From: Rhodococcus yunnanensis NBRC 103083
Lineage (GTDB): Bacteria > Actinomycetota > Actinomycetes > Mycobacteriales > Mycobacteriaceae
Assembly (NCBI RefSeq): GCF_001895005.1
Contig: NZ_BCXH01000007.1
Span: 1-64,000, forward strand
Direction: 5' to 3'
DNA length: 64,000 bases
Shown here: positions 18,123 through 27,077 of the stretch, piece after piece
Numbering within the stretch: position 1 is the first letter of the stretch
How the letters are laid out: the number at the start of each line of letters is the position of its first letter
Made by a program: the position numbers and the translations under genes
The notes under the pieces: model-generated
What the model was told of the DNA's origin: nothing
Seen by the model: the letters and a program-made list of their open reading frames with translations, nothing else
Databases searched by the model: none

Positions 18123-18644
18123 TTATCCGGCCGAGCCTGTGGTCGACGAACCTGTCGGGCCTCCGATCAGAGCTGATCCGGTGTCGATCGCCGCAGGGAC
18201 GAAAGAAGCTGGTCCAACCAGAATTTCCTTCGTCGCAGTGAAAAAGGATCCCGCTGAACGAGTAACTGTTGCAGTGATCAGATACTTGCCGTCGAAGGGC
18301 ACCTTGACCAAAGCTCCCGGGTTCGTGGTGTTGCACCGCCCATTGGACTCGTGGATCTCGATGAATCCAAAATATCCCCGAATCGTGATTTCGGTTTTGC
18401 AGCCGATTCCAAGAAGTTTCTCACCCTGCGACCACGGTTGCACGTCCAGCCAGAACTCCGTCGGCTTCAGGAGATTTCCCTCATAGATTTCCGGCGCTAT
18501 CTCCTCATAACTCCCCGTGGTGATTTCTATGAAATCGATCGGTGTCAACTCCGCTGCCGCAGGCGACGCGGATACGACTGTCAATGCGGCAGTGACTGCC
18601 GTCAGTAATGCCCCGCGAATCCAAAACGGTCTCCTCATGCGCAC
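18123..18644 (-). CDS. Secreted protein of unknown function
   Basis: A 173-residue protein with a clear Sec signal peptide: an arginine-rich start (RMRRPFWIRG), a hydrophobic core and an ASPAAAELT cleavage region near residue 31. Two cysteines (in GIGCKTEI and NGRCNTT) could form one disulfide in a small beta-rich domain. The C-terminus is glycine/serine-rich and may be disordered. I do not recognise the family. It lies alone between the DUF4234 gene and the type VII-like operon, and is divergent from the latter with about 210 bp of shared upstream DNA. Confidence 0.75.
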   Translation of the reverse strand: MRMRRPFWIRGALLTAVTAALTVVSASPAAAELTPIDFIEITTGSYEEIAPEIYEGNLLKPTEFWLDVQPWSQGEKLLGIGCKTEITIRGYFGFIEIHESNGRCNTTNPGALVKVPFDGKYLITATVTRSAGSFFTATKEILVGPASFVPAAIDTGSALIGGPTGSSTTGSAG

Positions 18645-18853
18645 TCCAATCTTTCATCTTGATGTCAGGCATCCGCAACTGCTCGACACAGATCATTCAG
18701 GGTCAGTGCGATGTTCGACGTCCACCGATCGAATGAACTCCGGCCCGTATTTCTATTGTCATTCGTTCGAGGGACTGCGCTAGGGGCGGAAGCTTCGTAC
18801 GATACGGATTTCATGGCAGTCCGCCGTGTCGTTTCCGTTCGAAAGGCCTCGAG

Positions 18854-19591
18854 GTGACGAACTCCGAAGTCTGTGTGCGGTGCGGTTCTCGGCTCGCCCT
18901 TGGCGCACCGTTCTGTGGGGTGTGTGGTGGGACAGTGTCCAACCGCGCGGTGGCACCGCCTACCGAGGCCGAGCGGGCGTCGCTCGTTCCACCGCCTCCA
19001 TCGAACGATTCGATCGTTCTGGACGCACAGCTTCTTCCAGCGTCACGAGGACTTCGTCCAGTAGCCACGGTAATCGATTTCGGCGCAGTCGCGTTCGGTC
19101 CCTTCGCGTTCACCATGCTCGGGCTCGCGCTGTCCAACAGTGCTGTTGCGGTGATCGTCGGCCCGCTTTCCGCTGTGTGTGTCTGGATCTGGCTCGTGGT
19201 GTGGAATGGGGTTCGTGGTCTGTCGTTCGGCAAGGCGGCGCTTGGCTTGCGCCTCGCCGATTCAGCTACGTTCAGACCCGTCGGCGTTGGACGTTCCATC
19301 GCTCGAAGCCTGGTGTTCCTGAGTCTCCCGGGACTGTCGGCGCTGAGCACGTTCTTCGACTCTTCCGGGCTCCGCAGAGGTTGGCACGACCGCGTTGCGC
19401 GCACCGTAGTCATCGACGTGGTCAAGGGCGCGAACCCGATCGGCCCCCAGATCGTGACGACGGCATTCCGCAAGCCCGACCGTGGTGTACTCGCCGTGGC
19501 TTCCCCGGTTCCCGTAGGCCATGTGCCGCCGTCTTCTGCCCTCCCACCGCCTCCGCCCCCACCATCGGGCACTGACGCAATGAGTTCATGA
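18854..19591 (+). CDS. Zinc-ribbon RDD-family membrane protein
   Basis: A 245-residue protein starting with a four-cysteine zinc ribbon (CVRCGSRL...CGVCGG), then a linker and an RDD-type membrane domain. The latter has an arginine after the first helix start, and the helix-loop GLSFGKAALGLRLAD is typical of RDD. The C-terminus ends in a proline run (PPPPPPPSG). Its stop is one base before the FHA/FtsK ATPase start, so it is the first gene of the type VII-like operon. RDD proteins often accompany secretion or transport loci; a role in anchoring or assembling the secretion complex is inference. Confidence 0.85.
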   Translation: MTNSEVCVRCGSRLALGAPFCGVCGGTVSNRAVAPPTEAERASLVPPPPSNDSIVLDAQLLPASRGLRPVATVIDFGAVAFGPFAFTMLGLALSNSAVAVIVGPLSAVCVWIWLVVWNGVRGLSFGKAALGLRLADSATFRPVGVGRSIARSLVFLSLPGLSALSTFFDSSGLRRGWHDRVARTVVIDVVKGANPIGPQIVTTAFRKPDRGVLAVASPVPVGHVPPSSALPPPPPPPSGTDAMSS

Positions 19592-19592
19592 C

Positions 19593-22500
19593 ATGCACCT
19601 GAAGCTGATTCTACGGCGACCGTCGGGCCAGACCGTCGACCTGTCGATGGTGGCCGACGCCACCGCGTCCGTCGGGGACGTCGCGCGCGCACTCGCCGAC
19701 GGCGACCCGAGAAGTTCCATCGCGTCCAACCCTGACCTCACACTGACCGTCGAACAGTCGGCGTTCGAATCTGCCGTGGACGGACGACAGCTGGACCCAG
19801 GAGTAAACCTCGTCGATTCCGGAGTCCGGTCGGGTTCGACAGTCACCATCGGAAAATACAGCCGCAGCGCCAGTGTGAGCCGCCGCGGGCGAGCGATCGC
19901 CATGCTACGGGTGCTGTCGGGCCCCGACGCCGGACGCGAGTTCCTCCTACCGGAGGGAGCAAGCACCATCGGCTCGTCTGCCGAGTCGGACATCTCGCTG
20001 AGCGACGGCAACGTGCTGGGTTCGCATGCTCGCATTCACGTCGGCGAGAGCATCGAGATCGTCGACCACACTGCAACGGGTGCCGGCATCCACATGGGCG
20101 GCAAATGGATCGAGAGAACTTTCGTTGCTGGATCCGACGTCGTCGGGCTTGGCGACACGACTATCGCGGTTTTCCACACAGTGCGCGCGCGAACCGATTC
20201 GATCGACAGCCCGGCGATGGAATTCAATCGCTCACCGCGGGTGATCCGGCGTTTCGACGGCCGCACATTCGAGGCTCCGCAACCGCCGAAGCGTGTCGAC
20301 CCCAATCGATTCCCGATCGTCTCGATGTTGGCACCGCTGTTTCTGGGTCTCGTGCTCTTCGCGGTTACACGCAATACGCTGACCGTGGTTTTCATCGCCC
20401 TGAGCCCGTTGCTGATGCTTGGCATGTACATCGACACCGCATTGCAGAACAAGCGCAAGCACCGCGACGCCATCGAACAGTTCGCAACAGGATTGCGGGC
20501 CACGGCAGCCGACATGCAGTCGGCACAAACCATCGAACGGGCCGTTCGCCTCGGCGAGACACCATCTGTCTCCGACGCCGTCGAAGCCGTACACCTGCTC
20601 GGCACGTTGCTCTGGACCCACCGGCCCGAACACGCCGGGTTTCTCACTGTTCGTATGGGATTGGGAGATGCCCCATCGCGCAGTGCGCTCGATCTGCCCA
20701 GCCGAGCCGAGTCGCTACCGGAATATTGGCAGCAGCTCGAGACCATGCGCGACGAGTTCGCCACCATCACCGATGTCCCGATCGTCGCCGATCTTCGTTC
20801 CAGCGGCTCGTTGGGAGTGTGCGGGCCGAGAGGGGTCGTCGACGGTGTGGCTCGTGGCATCGTCATCCAGTTGGTGGGACTGCATTCGCCTGCAGAACTG
20901 ACGATCGCCGCTGTCGCGTCGTCCGCGACGCGACCCTCGTGGAGCTGGCTCGAGTGGCTGCCCCACAGCGGACCGACCTACAGTCCCCTGTCGGGTGATT
21001 TGTTCGCCGACTCCGCCGACGGCGGTATCTCGTTGGTAGCTCGACTGGAAGATCTTGTTCGCGACCGACTGGACGCGTCGGAAGTCCGTACCGGCCTCCG
21101 AAAGTCCTTGGACACAGAGCAAGACGGAAGACCCACGTTGAACAAGACCGACCCGATCCTGCCCGTCGTGGTGGTGGTGGTCGAGGACGACGCACCCGTC
21201 GACCGATCACGACTCACTCGGCTTGCCGAGCGCGGCCCTGATGCCAACGTCCATCTCATATGGGTAGCAACGCAGTTGACAAGCGTGCCCGCTGCCTGCA
21301 GATCGTTCCTCCTCGTCGAGACGAACACGTCAGGCTCGACGGCCGGTGAAGTGCGCGTCGGAAAGCACACTTTCCCCGTCGCCAGCGAAACCGTCGACGT
21401 GCCGGACGCTCGACAGATTGCACTTCTGCTCGCGCCTGTCATCGACGTCGGAGTGTCCGTCGAGGACGAGACCGACCTGCCGCGATCGGTCTCGTTCCTC
21501 GATCTGGACGACCCATCGATCGCGACCGACCACGACGTGCTGATCCAGCGTTGGGAGCGAAACAACTCCATCCTGAAGCGCTCGGGACCTCCACCACCAC
21601 GGCGCACTTCCGACAATTCGTTACGTGCACTCGTCGGGTCACGGGGCATCGAGCCGTTTCACCTCGATCTGCGCGAGCATGGACCGCACGCTCTGGTCGG
21701 TGGTACGACAGGTTCCGGCAAGAGTGAGTTCCTCCAGGCATGGATTCTCGGGATGGCCGCTGAACACAGTCCCGACCGCGTCTCCTTCCTGTTCGTCGAC
21801 TACAAGGGAGGAACGGCGTTCGCAGACTGCGTCGACCTTCCCCACTCGGTCGGACTCGTCACCGACCTCTCACCGCACCTCGTCAGGCGAGCCTTGATCT
21901 CGCTTCGGGCCGAGATCGGCTACCGCGAGCGGCTCCTCAATCGCAAACGGGAAAAGGATCTTCTCTCGCTCGAGCGTTCACACGACCCGGAGACACCACC
22001 GTCACTGTTGATCATCGTGGACGAGTTCGCGGCGTTGGCCAAGGAGATACCCGAATTCGTCGACGGCGTGGTGGACATCGCTCAACGAGGGCGTTCGCTC
22101 GGACTGCATCTGATTCTCGCTACACAACGTCCGGCCGGTGTCATCAAGGACAACCTTCGAGCCAACACCAATCTTCGTGTGGCTCTGAGGATGGCAGACG
22201 AGGACGACTCGGTTGACGTCCTCGGATCCAAGGATGCTGCCTACTTCTCCCCCGGATTGCCCGGACGCGCGACGGCGAAGGTCGGGCCTGGACGGTTGAC
22301 GACTTTCCAAACCGCATACACCGGTGGATGGACGGTCGGTGCGGACACACAGACACCCATCGATATCACCGAGATGAACTTCGGTGACGGGAAACCGTGG
22401 GATGCCACGGTACAGATGATCTCGACGGACTCGCAGGACACCGACATGGTGCGCGTGGTTCGTTCGATCACACGCGCCGCCGAGCAGGCTCGCATTCCGG

Positions 22501-24038
22501 CTCCCCGGGTCCCCTGGCTGCCCGAACTACGCCGAACGTACGACATAGTGATTCAACCCGCCTCGGCAATCAGCGGATATTCGCTGGGCATATCCGACGA
22601 TCCCGCGACGCAGAGTCAACCCGCGGTGTACTTCGATCCGGACAAGGACGGAAACCTCGCCGTGTTCGGTACCGGCGGGTCGGGTAAATCGACGGCCCTG
22701 CGCACCGTTGCCATCGCCGCCGTCCAATCCGCTGCAGAGCAAGGGCCGATCGAGATCTACGGAATCGACTTCGGGTCCGGCGGTCTTCGTATGCTCGATG
22801 AGTTGCCTGAAACCGGGGCAATCGTCGGCGATGACGACGAAATACTCGGCCGCCTGATGCGCAGACTCACCAGGCTCGTCGACGATCGCTCGGAGAACTA
22901 CTCGAAGGTCAACGCCTCCAACATCGTCGAGTACCGCACGATAACGAGGCGTCTCGACGAGCCCCGAGTCTTACTGCTGGTCGACGGGATCGGCGCGTTT
23001 CGAGAAGCGTACGAGTCCTCGCCTGTGTCGCCGTGGTTCTCGATGCTCAACCAGATTGCGACCGACGGACGCGCTCTCGGCGTACACCTCGTGGTCTCGG
23101 CTGACCGTCCCAATGCGATCCCTACGTCGTTGGGATCGACGATTCAACGGCGACTGGTCCTGCGGATGGCGTCGGACGACGACTATCTGTTGTTGGGAGC
23201 ACCCAAGGATGTCCTCGACCGCGTCTCACCTCCCGGTCGCGGAATTCTCGACGATCGAGAAGTGCAGATCTCCGTCATCGGCGGAGATCCCAACGTGGAA
23301 GTTCAGTTCCGTGGCCTTGCCACACTTGCCGACGTATCGAGAGCAGCAGGAGTTCGCAACACGGCGGCAGTAGAACGGCTTTCCGACGACATCGATCTCG
23401 CTGTTCTGCCGGACACTGTAGCAAATCGGCCTACGATCGGCATCGCTTACACCGACCTCGATCCCGTGGGTTTCGATCCGCGCGGACTGTTCATGGTCGC
23501 CGGCCCGCCGTTCAGCGGGCGATCGTCGGCGTTGCTCACACTTGCACGATCGGTACTGCGTGCCGAACCCGACGTACGGACTTTCTACCTGGCACCGCGC
23601 GCCGGCGGCCCTGAAGTCGAAGATGTGTGGGACTCGGTGGCCGTCGGTCTCGAATCGGTAGCAGCCCTGATCACCGAGATCATCGAACAGAGCGAGTCGA
23701 GTGGTTCACCGCGCATAATGGTCGTCGTCGAGTCTCTCTGCGAGTTCACCGATTCGATGGTTCAACTCGACCTCGAGCGCATGATCAAGTCGGTCGACGC
23801 GGCTGGTGGACTCGTCGTGGGTGAATCGGAAATTTCCACCTGGCAGAGCTCATACGCACTGGGCGGGCCCTTCCGATCCAACCGTCGAGGAATCCTTTTG
23901 TGTCCCAGCGATATCGACGGGGAAAGCTTGCTCAACACGCCGCTGGGATCTCGGCAACGTGGCGTCCAACCGCCTGGCAGAGGATTCCTTGTCGCGCAAG
24001 GCAAGGCGGTGAAATTGCAACTTGCTCGGCAGCACTGA
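19593..24038 (+). CDS. Type VII secretion-like ATPase: ubiquitin-like + FHA + triple FtsK/SpoIIIE (EssC/EccC type)
   Basis: A 1481-residue motor ATPase. Residues 1-88 look like a ubiquitin-type beta-grasp domain (ending QLDPGVNLVDSGVRSGSTVT), as in YukD/EsaB and EccD. An FHA domain follows (about 103-190; GSSAESDISL and GSHARIHV). Two membrane helices lie near 243-283. Three FtsK-like ATPase modules follow. The first has Walker A GGTTGSGKSE (near 700) and Walker B LLIIVDEFAAL (near 806). The second has GTGGSGKST (near 1025). The third is degenerate (GPPFSGRSS, near 1303, with VVVESL instead of an acidic Walker B). The layout is closer to firmicute EssC than to mycobacterial EccC, apart from the fused beta-grasp. 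It should drive export of the WXG100 proteins encoded just downstream. No EccB, EccD, EccE or mycosin gene is present in the window. Confidence 0.93.
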   Translation: MHLKLILRRPSGQTVDLSMVADATASVGDVARALADGDPRSSIASNPDLTLTVEQSAFESAVDGRQLDPGVNLVDSGVRSGSTVTIGKYSRSASVSRRGRAIAMLRVLSGPDAGREFLLPEGASTIGSSAESDISLSDGNVLGSHARIHVGESIEIVDHTATGAGIHMGGKWIERTFVAGSDVVGLGDTTIAVFHTVRARTDSIDSPAMEFNRSPRVIRRFDGRTFEAPQPPKRVDPNRFPIVSMLAPLFLGLVLFAVTRNTLTVVFIALSPLLMLGMYIDTALQNKRKHRDAIEQFATGLRATAADMQSAQTIERAVRLGETPSVSDAVEAVHLLGTLLWTHRPEHAGFLTVRMGLGDAPSRSALDLPSRAESLPEYWQQLETMRDEFATITDVPIVADLRSSGSLGVCGPRGVVDGVARGIVIQLVGLHSPAELTIAAVASSATRPSWSWLEWLPHSGPTYSPLSGDLFADSADGGISLVARLEDLVRDRLDASEVRTGLRKSLDTEQDGRPTLNKTDPILPVVVVVVEDDAPVDRSRLTRLAERGPDANVHLIWVATQLTSVPAACRSFLLVETNTSGSTAGEVRVGKHTFPVASETVDVPDARQIALLLAPVIDVGVSVEDETDLPRSVSFLDLDDPSIATDHDVLIQRWERNNSILKRSGPPPPRRTSDNSLRALVGSRGIEPFHLDLREHGPHALVGGTTGSGKSEFLQAWILGMAAEHSPDRVSFLFVDYKGGTAFADCVDLPHSVGLVTDLSPHLVRRALISLRAEIGYRERLLNRKREKDLLSLERSHDPETPPSLLIIVDEFAALAKEIPEFVDGVVDIAQRGRSLGLHLILATQRPAGVIKDNLRANTNLRVALRMADEDDSVDVLGSKDAAYFSPGLPGRATAKVGPGRLTTFQTAYTGGWTVGADTQTPIDITEMNFGDGKPWDATVQMISTDSQDTDMVRVVRSITRAAEQARIPAPRVPWLPELRRTYDIVIQPASAISGYSLGISDDPATQSQPAVYFDPDKDGNLAVFGTGGSGKSTALRTVAIAAVQSAAEQGPIEIYGIDFGSGGLRMLDELPETGAIVGDDDEILGRLMRRLTRLVDDRSENYSKVNASNIVEYRTITRRLDEPRVLLLVDGIGAFREAYESSPVSPWFSMLNQIATDGRALGVHLVVSADRPNAIPTSLGSTIQRRLVLRMASDDDYLLLGAPKDVLDRVSPPGRGILDDREVQISVIGGDPNVEVQFRGLATLADVSRAAGVRNTAAVERLSDDIDLAVLPDTVANRPTIGIAYTDLDPVGFDPRGLFMVAGPPFSGRSSALLTLARSVLRAEPDVRTFYLAPRAGGPEVEDVWDSVAVGLESVAALITEIIEQSESSGSPRIMVVVESLCEFTDSMVQLDLERMIKSVDAAGGLVVGESEISTWQSSYALGGPFRSNRRGILLCPSDIDGESLLNTPLGSRQRGVQPPGRGFLVAQGKAVKLQLARQH

Positions 24039-24073
24039 TACGCACGACACACCACACTTGAACGGAGATACAG

Positions 24074-24343
24074 GTGGCATTCTGGGGACAAGACATCGAG
24101 CAGGTTCAGCAGCTTTCCCGTGAACTGAACAACAAGGCAAACGAAATTCAGGGCGTGCTGACGCGACTGACCAGTCAGCTCAACGGCGTTCAGTGGAAGG
24201 GCCCGGACGCCGACCGATTCCGTTCCGAATGGCAGGGCACACACACCGCGCAGCTCAAGGCTGTCGTCAATGCACTCCAGCAGGCGTCACAGACAGCGAG
24301 TCGCAACGCACAGCAACAGCAGCAGACCAGCAGCAGCTCGTAG
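24074..24343 (+). CDS. WXG100 (ESAT-6-like) protein
   Basis: An 89-residue helical-hairpin protein with the WxG turn as WKG in VQWKGPDADRFRSEW (about residues 41-55) and a glutamine/serine-rich tail. The size, the tryptophan-glycine turn and the following PDADRF are typical of WXG100 substrates. The GTG start has a GGAG about 10 nt upstream. It is 35 bp after the ATPase gene and 27 bp before the WXG100-lipase fusion, whose hairpin has the same PDADRFRS stretch. It may form homodimers, pair with the fusion protein as a secretion partner, or both. Confidence 0.95.
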   Translation: MAFWGQDIEQVQQLSRELNNKANEIQGVLTRLTSQLNGVQWKGPDADRFRSEWQGTHTAQLKAVVNALQQASQTASRNAQQQQQTSSSS

Positions 24344-24370
24344 ATCCTCGATACCGACAAGGATGAGACA

Positions 24371-25363
24371 ATGGCCGAATACGGGGCGGATGTCCAAGAA
24401 CTTCGCACGCTCGCGAAGCAGTTCTCCGACATCGCCGGCACCCTGGAGGAATCCATCCGCTCCTTGTCGGCTCGGATCTCCAATTCCTCGGCGTGGCGCG
24501 GTCCCGACGCCGATCGGTTCCGATCGCACTGGAACACCACGGGCACCGCTCGTCTCAGATCGACGAGCAATGCCATCACCGCGGCTGCCGACATTCTGCG
24601 TCGCAACGCATCCGAGCAAGAGAGCACCAGCGCCGCAGCCACAGGCAGCTCTCTTGTCTGCACCGAATCACGTGTCAGTACAAGCAGCATGTACACACGC
24701 ATCCGGACCGATGCAGACAAGAACAACGACGGAATGACTGTCGACAAGGTCGTCGGGCCGGATGGCGTGGACCGATACGTGGTGTACCTCGATGGGACCG
24801 GAGGCGCAGGCGACATGTGGGACGTTCGGAATCGTCTGAGCTCGTACAGCAATGCCTACAAGATATTTGGAATCAATGATCCGTACATCACTGAGCGTAT
24901 GTCGAAGATCCCATCGGGTGCCGAGGTGATGTTGGTCGGATACAGCCAAGGCGGTATCGACGCGCAGAACATCGCTGCTTCCGGACGGTTCAACGTCACG
25001 GACGTCGTAACCTTCGGCTCACCGAAGGTGCCGAATGCGGACCCCGCCTCACGGGGGGTGAACGTGCTCCAACTCGAAGCACTCTTCGATCCAGTTCCCC
25101 GTACGGATGCAGTCGCAGCCGATCCTGCTCGCATCGCCGGCAATACCTTGTTCGACGCTGCGGCAGGAGTACTCGATGCCAATCGTGGGTCGACCGAACA
25201 CTTTCTCGGAGTAGGTGAGGGTCACGACCCGGGCGATATTCACGGGAATCAAGCGAGTTACGAATCGATCGGCCGACAGTTCGACAACACGTCCGACCCG
25301 AGATTCGACACAATCAGGCAAAGCATGGCGCGGTACCAGGGAACTGTCACTTCTCAAGACTGA
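24371..25363 (+). CDS. WXG100-lipase fusion, predicted type VII effector
   Basis: A 330-residue protein with an N-terminal WXG100 hairpin (residues 1-90; AWRGPDADRFRSHW) and a C-terminal alpha/beta hydrolase. The nucleophile elbow is VGYSQGG with Ser192. A lipase-like TFGSPK stretch follows. Likely acid and histidine positions are in LFDPVPRTD and in the HFLGVGEGHDPGDIHG region. It has no Sec signal, as expected for a type VII substrate. Secreted lipase toxins with type VII targeting helices are known in Staphylococcus (TslA type), so an antibacterial phospholipase is a reasonable prediction. No dedicated immunity gene is obvious, unless the membrane-anchored DUF6777 protein downstream has that role. 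Confidence 0.85.
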   Translation: MAEYGADVQELRTLAKQFSDIAGTLEESIRSLSARISNSSAWRGPDADRFRSHWNTTGTARLRSTSNAITAAADILRRNASEQESTSAAATGSSLVCTESRVSTSSMYTRIRTDADKNNDGMTVDKVVGPDGVDRYVVYLDGTGGAGDMWDVRNRLSSYSNAYKIFGINDPYITERMSKIPSGAEVMLVGYSQGGIDAQNIAASGRFNVTDVVTFGSPKVPNADPASRGVNVLQLEALFDPVPRTDAVAADPARIAGNTLFDAAAGVLDANRGSTEHFLGVGEGHDPGDIHGNQASYESIGRQFDNTSDPRFDTIRQSMARYQGTVTSQD

Positions 25364-25412
25364 CTGCGCACGAATCATGAACCGACCCGACTGAAACGAC
25401 TTGGAGCACAAC

Positions 25413-27059
25413 GTGACCACCGGATCCGAATCCTCGACCTGGCAGGATCCCAATCCACAGGCCGGGACGCGAGACAACTCCCGCACCGTTCTCGGTGCAA
25501 CCGCAGCCGCATTGTCGGTCACTGTCCTGAGCGCTCTCGCGGTGACATTGCTGGTCACGGGCGGGTCTGCCGCGTCGACTGCTGAAGTTGCACTCCAGTC
25601 CGCGGATTCGATCGGTCCCGGTCCGTTCACTCCATCGGTCGCTCTGTCCAGCCGCGCGCTGTCGGATCTCTCCAGCGACGATGTCCTCGCTCAACTCGCG
25701 GGCTCCATCTCCACGAGTTCGTCCGGAATGTCCTCCATCGCCGGTACGACCCCTGGTCTGTACGGCGGCACCGACAACGAGAGTTCCTGCGACGCCGCAG
25801 CGCTGGCCAACTATCTCGGCCAGAACCGAGCGGCATCCGAAGCGTGGGCGTCTACCTTCGGGATTTCCACCCAGGCAATTCCCTTCTTCCTCGACACGTT
25901 GACTCCCGTCGTTCTGACCACGGATATGCGCGTGACGAACTACAGCTTCGACGGTGAGGCTGCAATTCCGTTCCAGTCCGTCCTTCAAGCCGGCACAGCT
26001 GTGTTGGTCGACGCAGCCGGTGTCCCGCGTATCCGGTGCAATTGTGGAAACCCTCTCGGACCACCGGCAAGCGAACCATTGTCCGCCTACCAGGCAACCG
26101 GCGAGCGGTGGCCGTCGTACACCGAACAGGACGTGGTCGCTGTGGAGTACGCGACACAGCCCGAGACGGGTGAGCCTGTGCCCGACACTCCCAACAACGC
26201 AAAGGTCGACGAGTTCACATTGGTCGATCTCGAGTCCCTGAAGCCCCTCCTCAGGTCGGTAGGAAAGACCATCGACACATCGGCACTCGAACGACCTTCG
26301 ACCCCACTCCCCGATCCCCGCGGTATGAACCTGCCCTCGGTTCCAGTGACGCAGAGCGCCGACGACACACCAGCGAAAGCCGCCGCGCCGGTCGAGCAGC
26401 AGGAGTCCGTCGCCACCCCGGACACCAAATCCCAGAACGCATCACGAGCAGCGACCACTTCCACCCCCACCGCGCCACCGCACGCCGCTGTGTCCGCACC
26501 ACCGCTACCCACGCTGCCAGCGCCTGCCGCTGCGCAGCTGGAGCCCGGCGACGCCCCGACGCTGTCGCCCACACCGGATCGACCCGTGGTTCCTCTGGTG
26601 CCGAGTCCGGCAGCTGTGACTCCACAGATCTCGCCACCACCGACCGGGCTGCCGGTTGCCGAAACCGCGGTCGGCGACGCTGCTCCGGCCGTCGTGAATC
26701 TGGAGACAGTGATCACCACTAACGGGGCAGGCGTGACCGTGGGCCCGGATCACTTCCGAGTGTCCGAACGCTTCGAGCGCGACGGTGTGCACTACGCGGA
26801 TACCAACTACAGGTGGACCATCACCCGACCCAAGGGAAGTGACCTCGGGTACTGCCGTGGCCATGTCACAGTGCTCGACAGTGCTGGGGTCGTACTGGTG
26901 CAACACGACGACACTGATTTCAACGCATGCCACGGCGGGGGGAACTTCGCGAGCAGCCTGGAACTGAACAAAGCGGGGACCTACACCGTGGTGGTGGACA
27001 TCGAGATGGAGCGAGGTCCGACGCTCCATGCCACCAGGACGTTCGTTCTCGACCACTAG
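25413..27059 (+). CDS. DUF6777 membrane-anchored extracytoplasmic protein
   Basis: About 548 residues. One membrane helix (about residues 28-52) is followed by a DUF6777-type domain (about 65-275). Conserved stretches include GLYGGTDNESSCD, VLQAGTAVLVDAAGVPRI and RCNCGNPLG. A long proline/alanine/threonine-rich linker (about 285-435) leads to a small C-terminal beta domain with two cysteines (GYCRGHV and FNACHGG). The GTG at 25413 is chosen because TTGGAG lies 6 nt upstream; a TTG at 25401 is part of that ribosome site. It is the last gene of the type VII-like operon. The role is unknown: an envelope component of the secretion system or protection against the lipase effector are both possible. 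Confidence 0.82.
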   Translation: MTTGSESSTWQDPNPQAGTRDNSRTVLGATAAALSVTVLSALAVTLLVTGGSAASTAEVALQSADSIGPGPFTPSVALSSRALSDLSSDDVLAQLAGSISTSSSGMSSIAGTTPGLYGGTDNESSCDAAALANYLGQNRAASEAWASTFGISTQAIPFFLDTLTPVVLTTDMRVTNYSFDGEAAIPFQSVLQAGTAVLVDAAGVPRIRCNCGNPLGPPASEPLSAYQATGERWPSYTEQDVVAVEYATQPETGEPVPDTPNNAKVDEFTLVDLESLKPLLRSVGKTIDTSALERPSTPLPDPRGMNLPSVPVTQSADDTPAKAAAPVEQQESVATPDTKSQNASRAATTSTPTAPPHAAVSAPPLPTLPAPAAAQLEPGDAPTLSPTPDRPVVPLVPSPAAVTPQISPPPTGLPVAETAVGDAAPAVVNLETVITTNGAGVTVGPDHFRVSERFERDGVHYADTNYRWTITRPKGSDLGYCRGHVTVLDSAGVVLVQHDDTDFNACHGGGNFASSLELNKAGTYTVVVDIEMERGPTLHATRTFVLDH

Positions 27060-27077
27060 GACCGGCCGGAACCCTTG

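Noticed and set aside
18854..27059. A classical mycobacterial ESX locus
   Set aside because: No EccB, EccD, EccE or mycosin-like gene in the window, and the motor has FHA and beta-grasp N-terminal domains unlike EccC.
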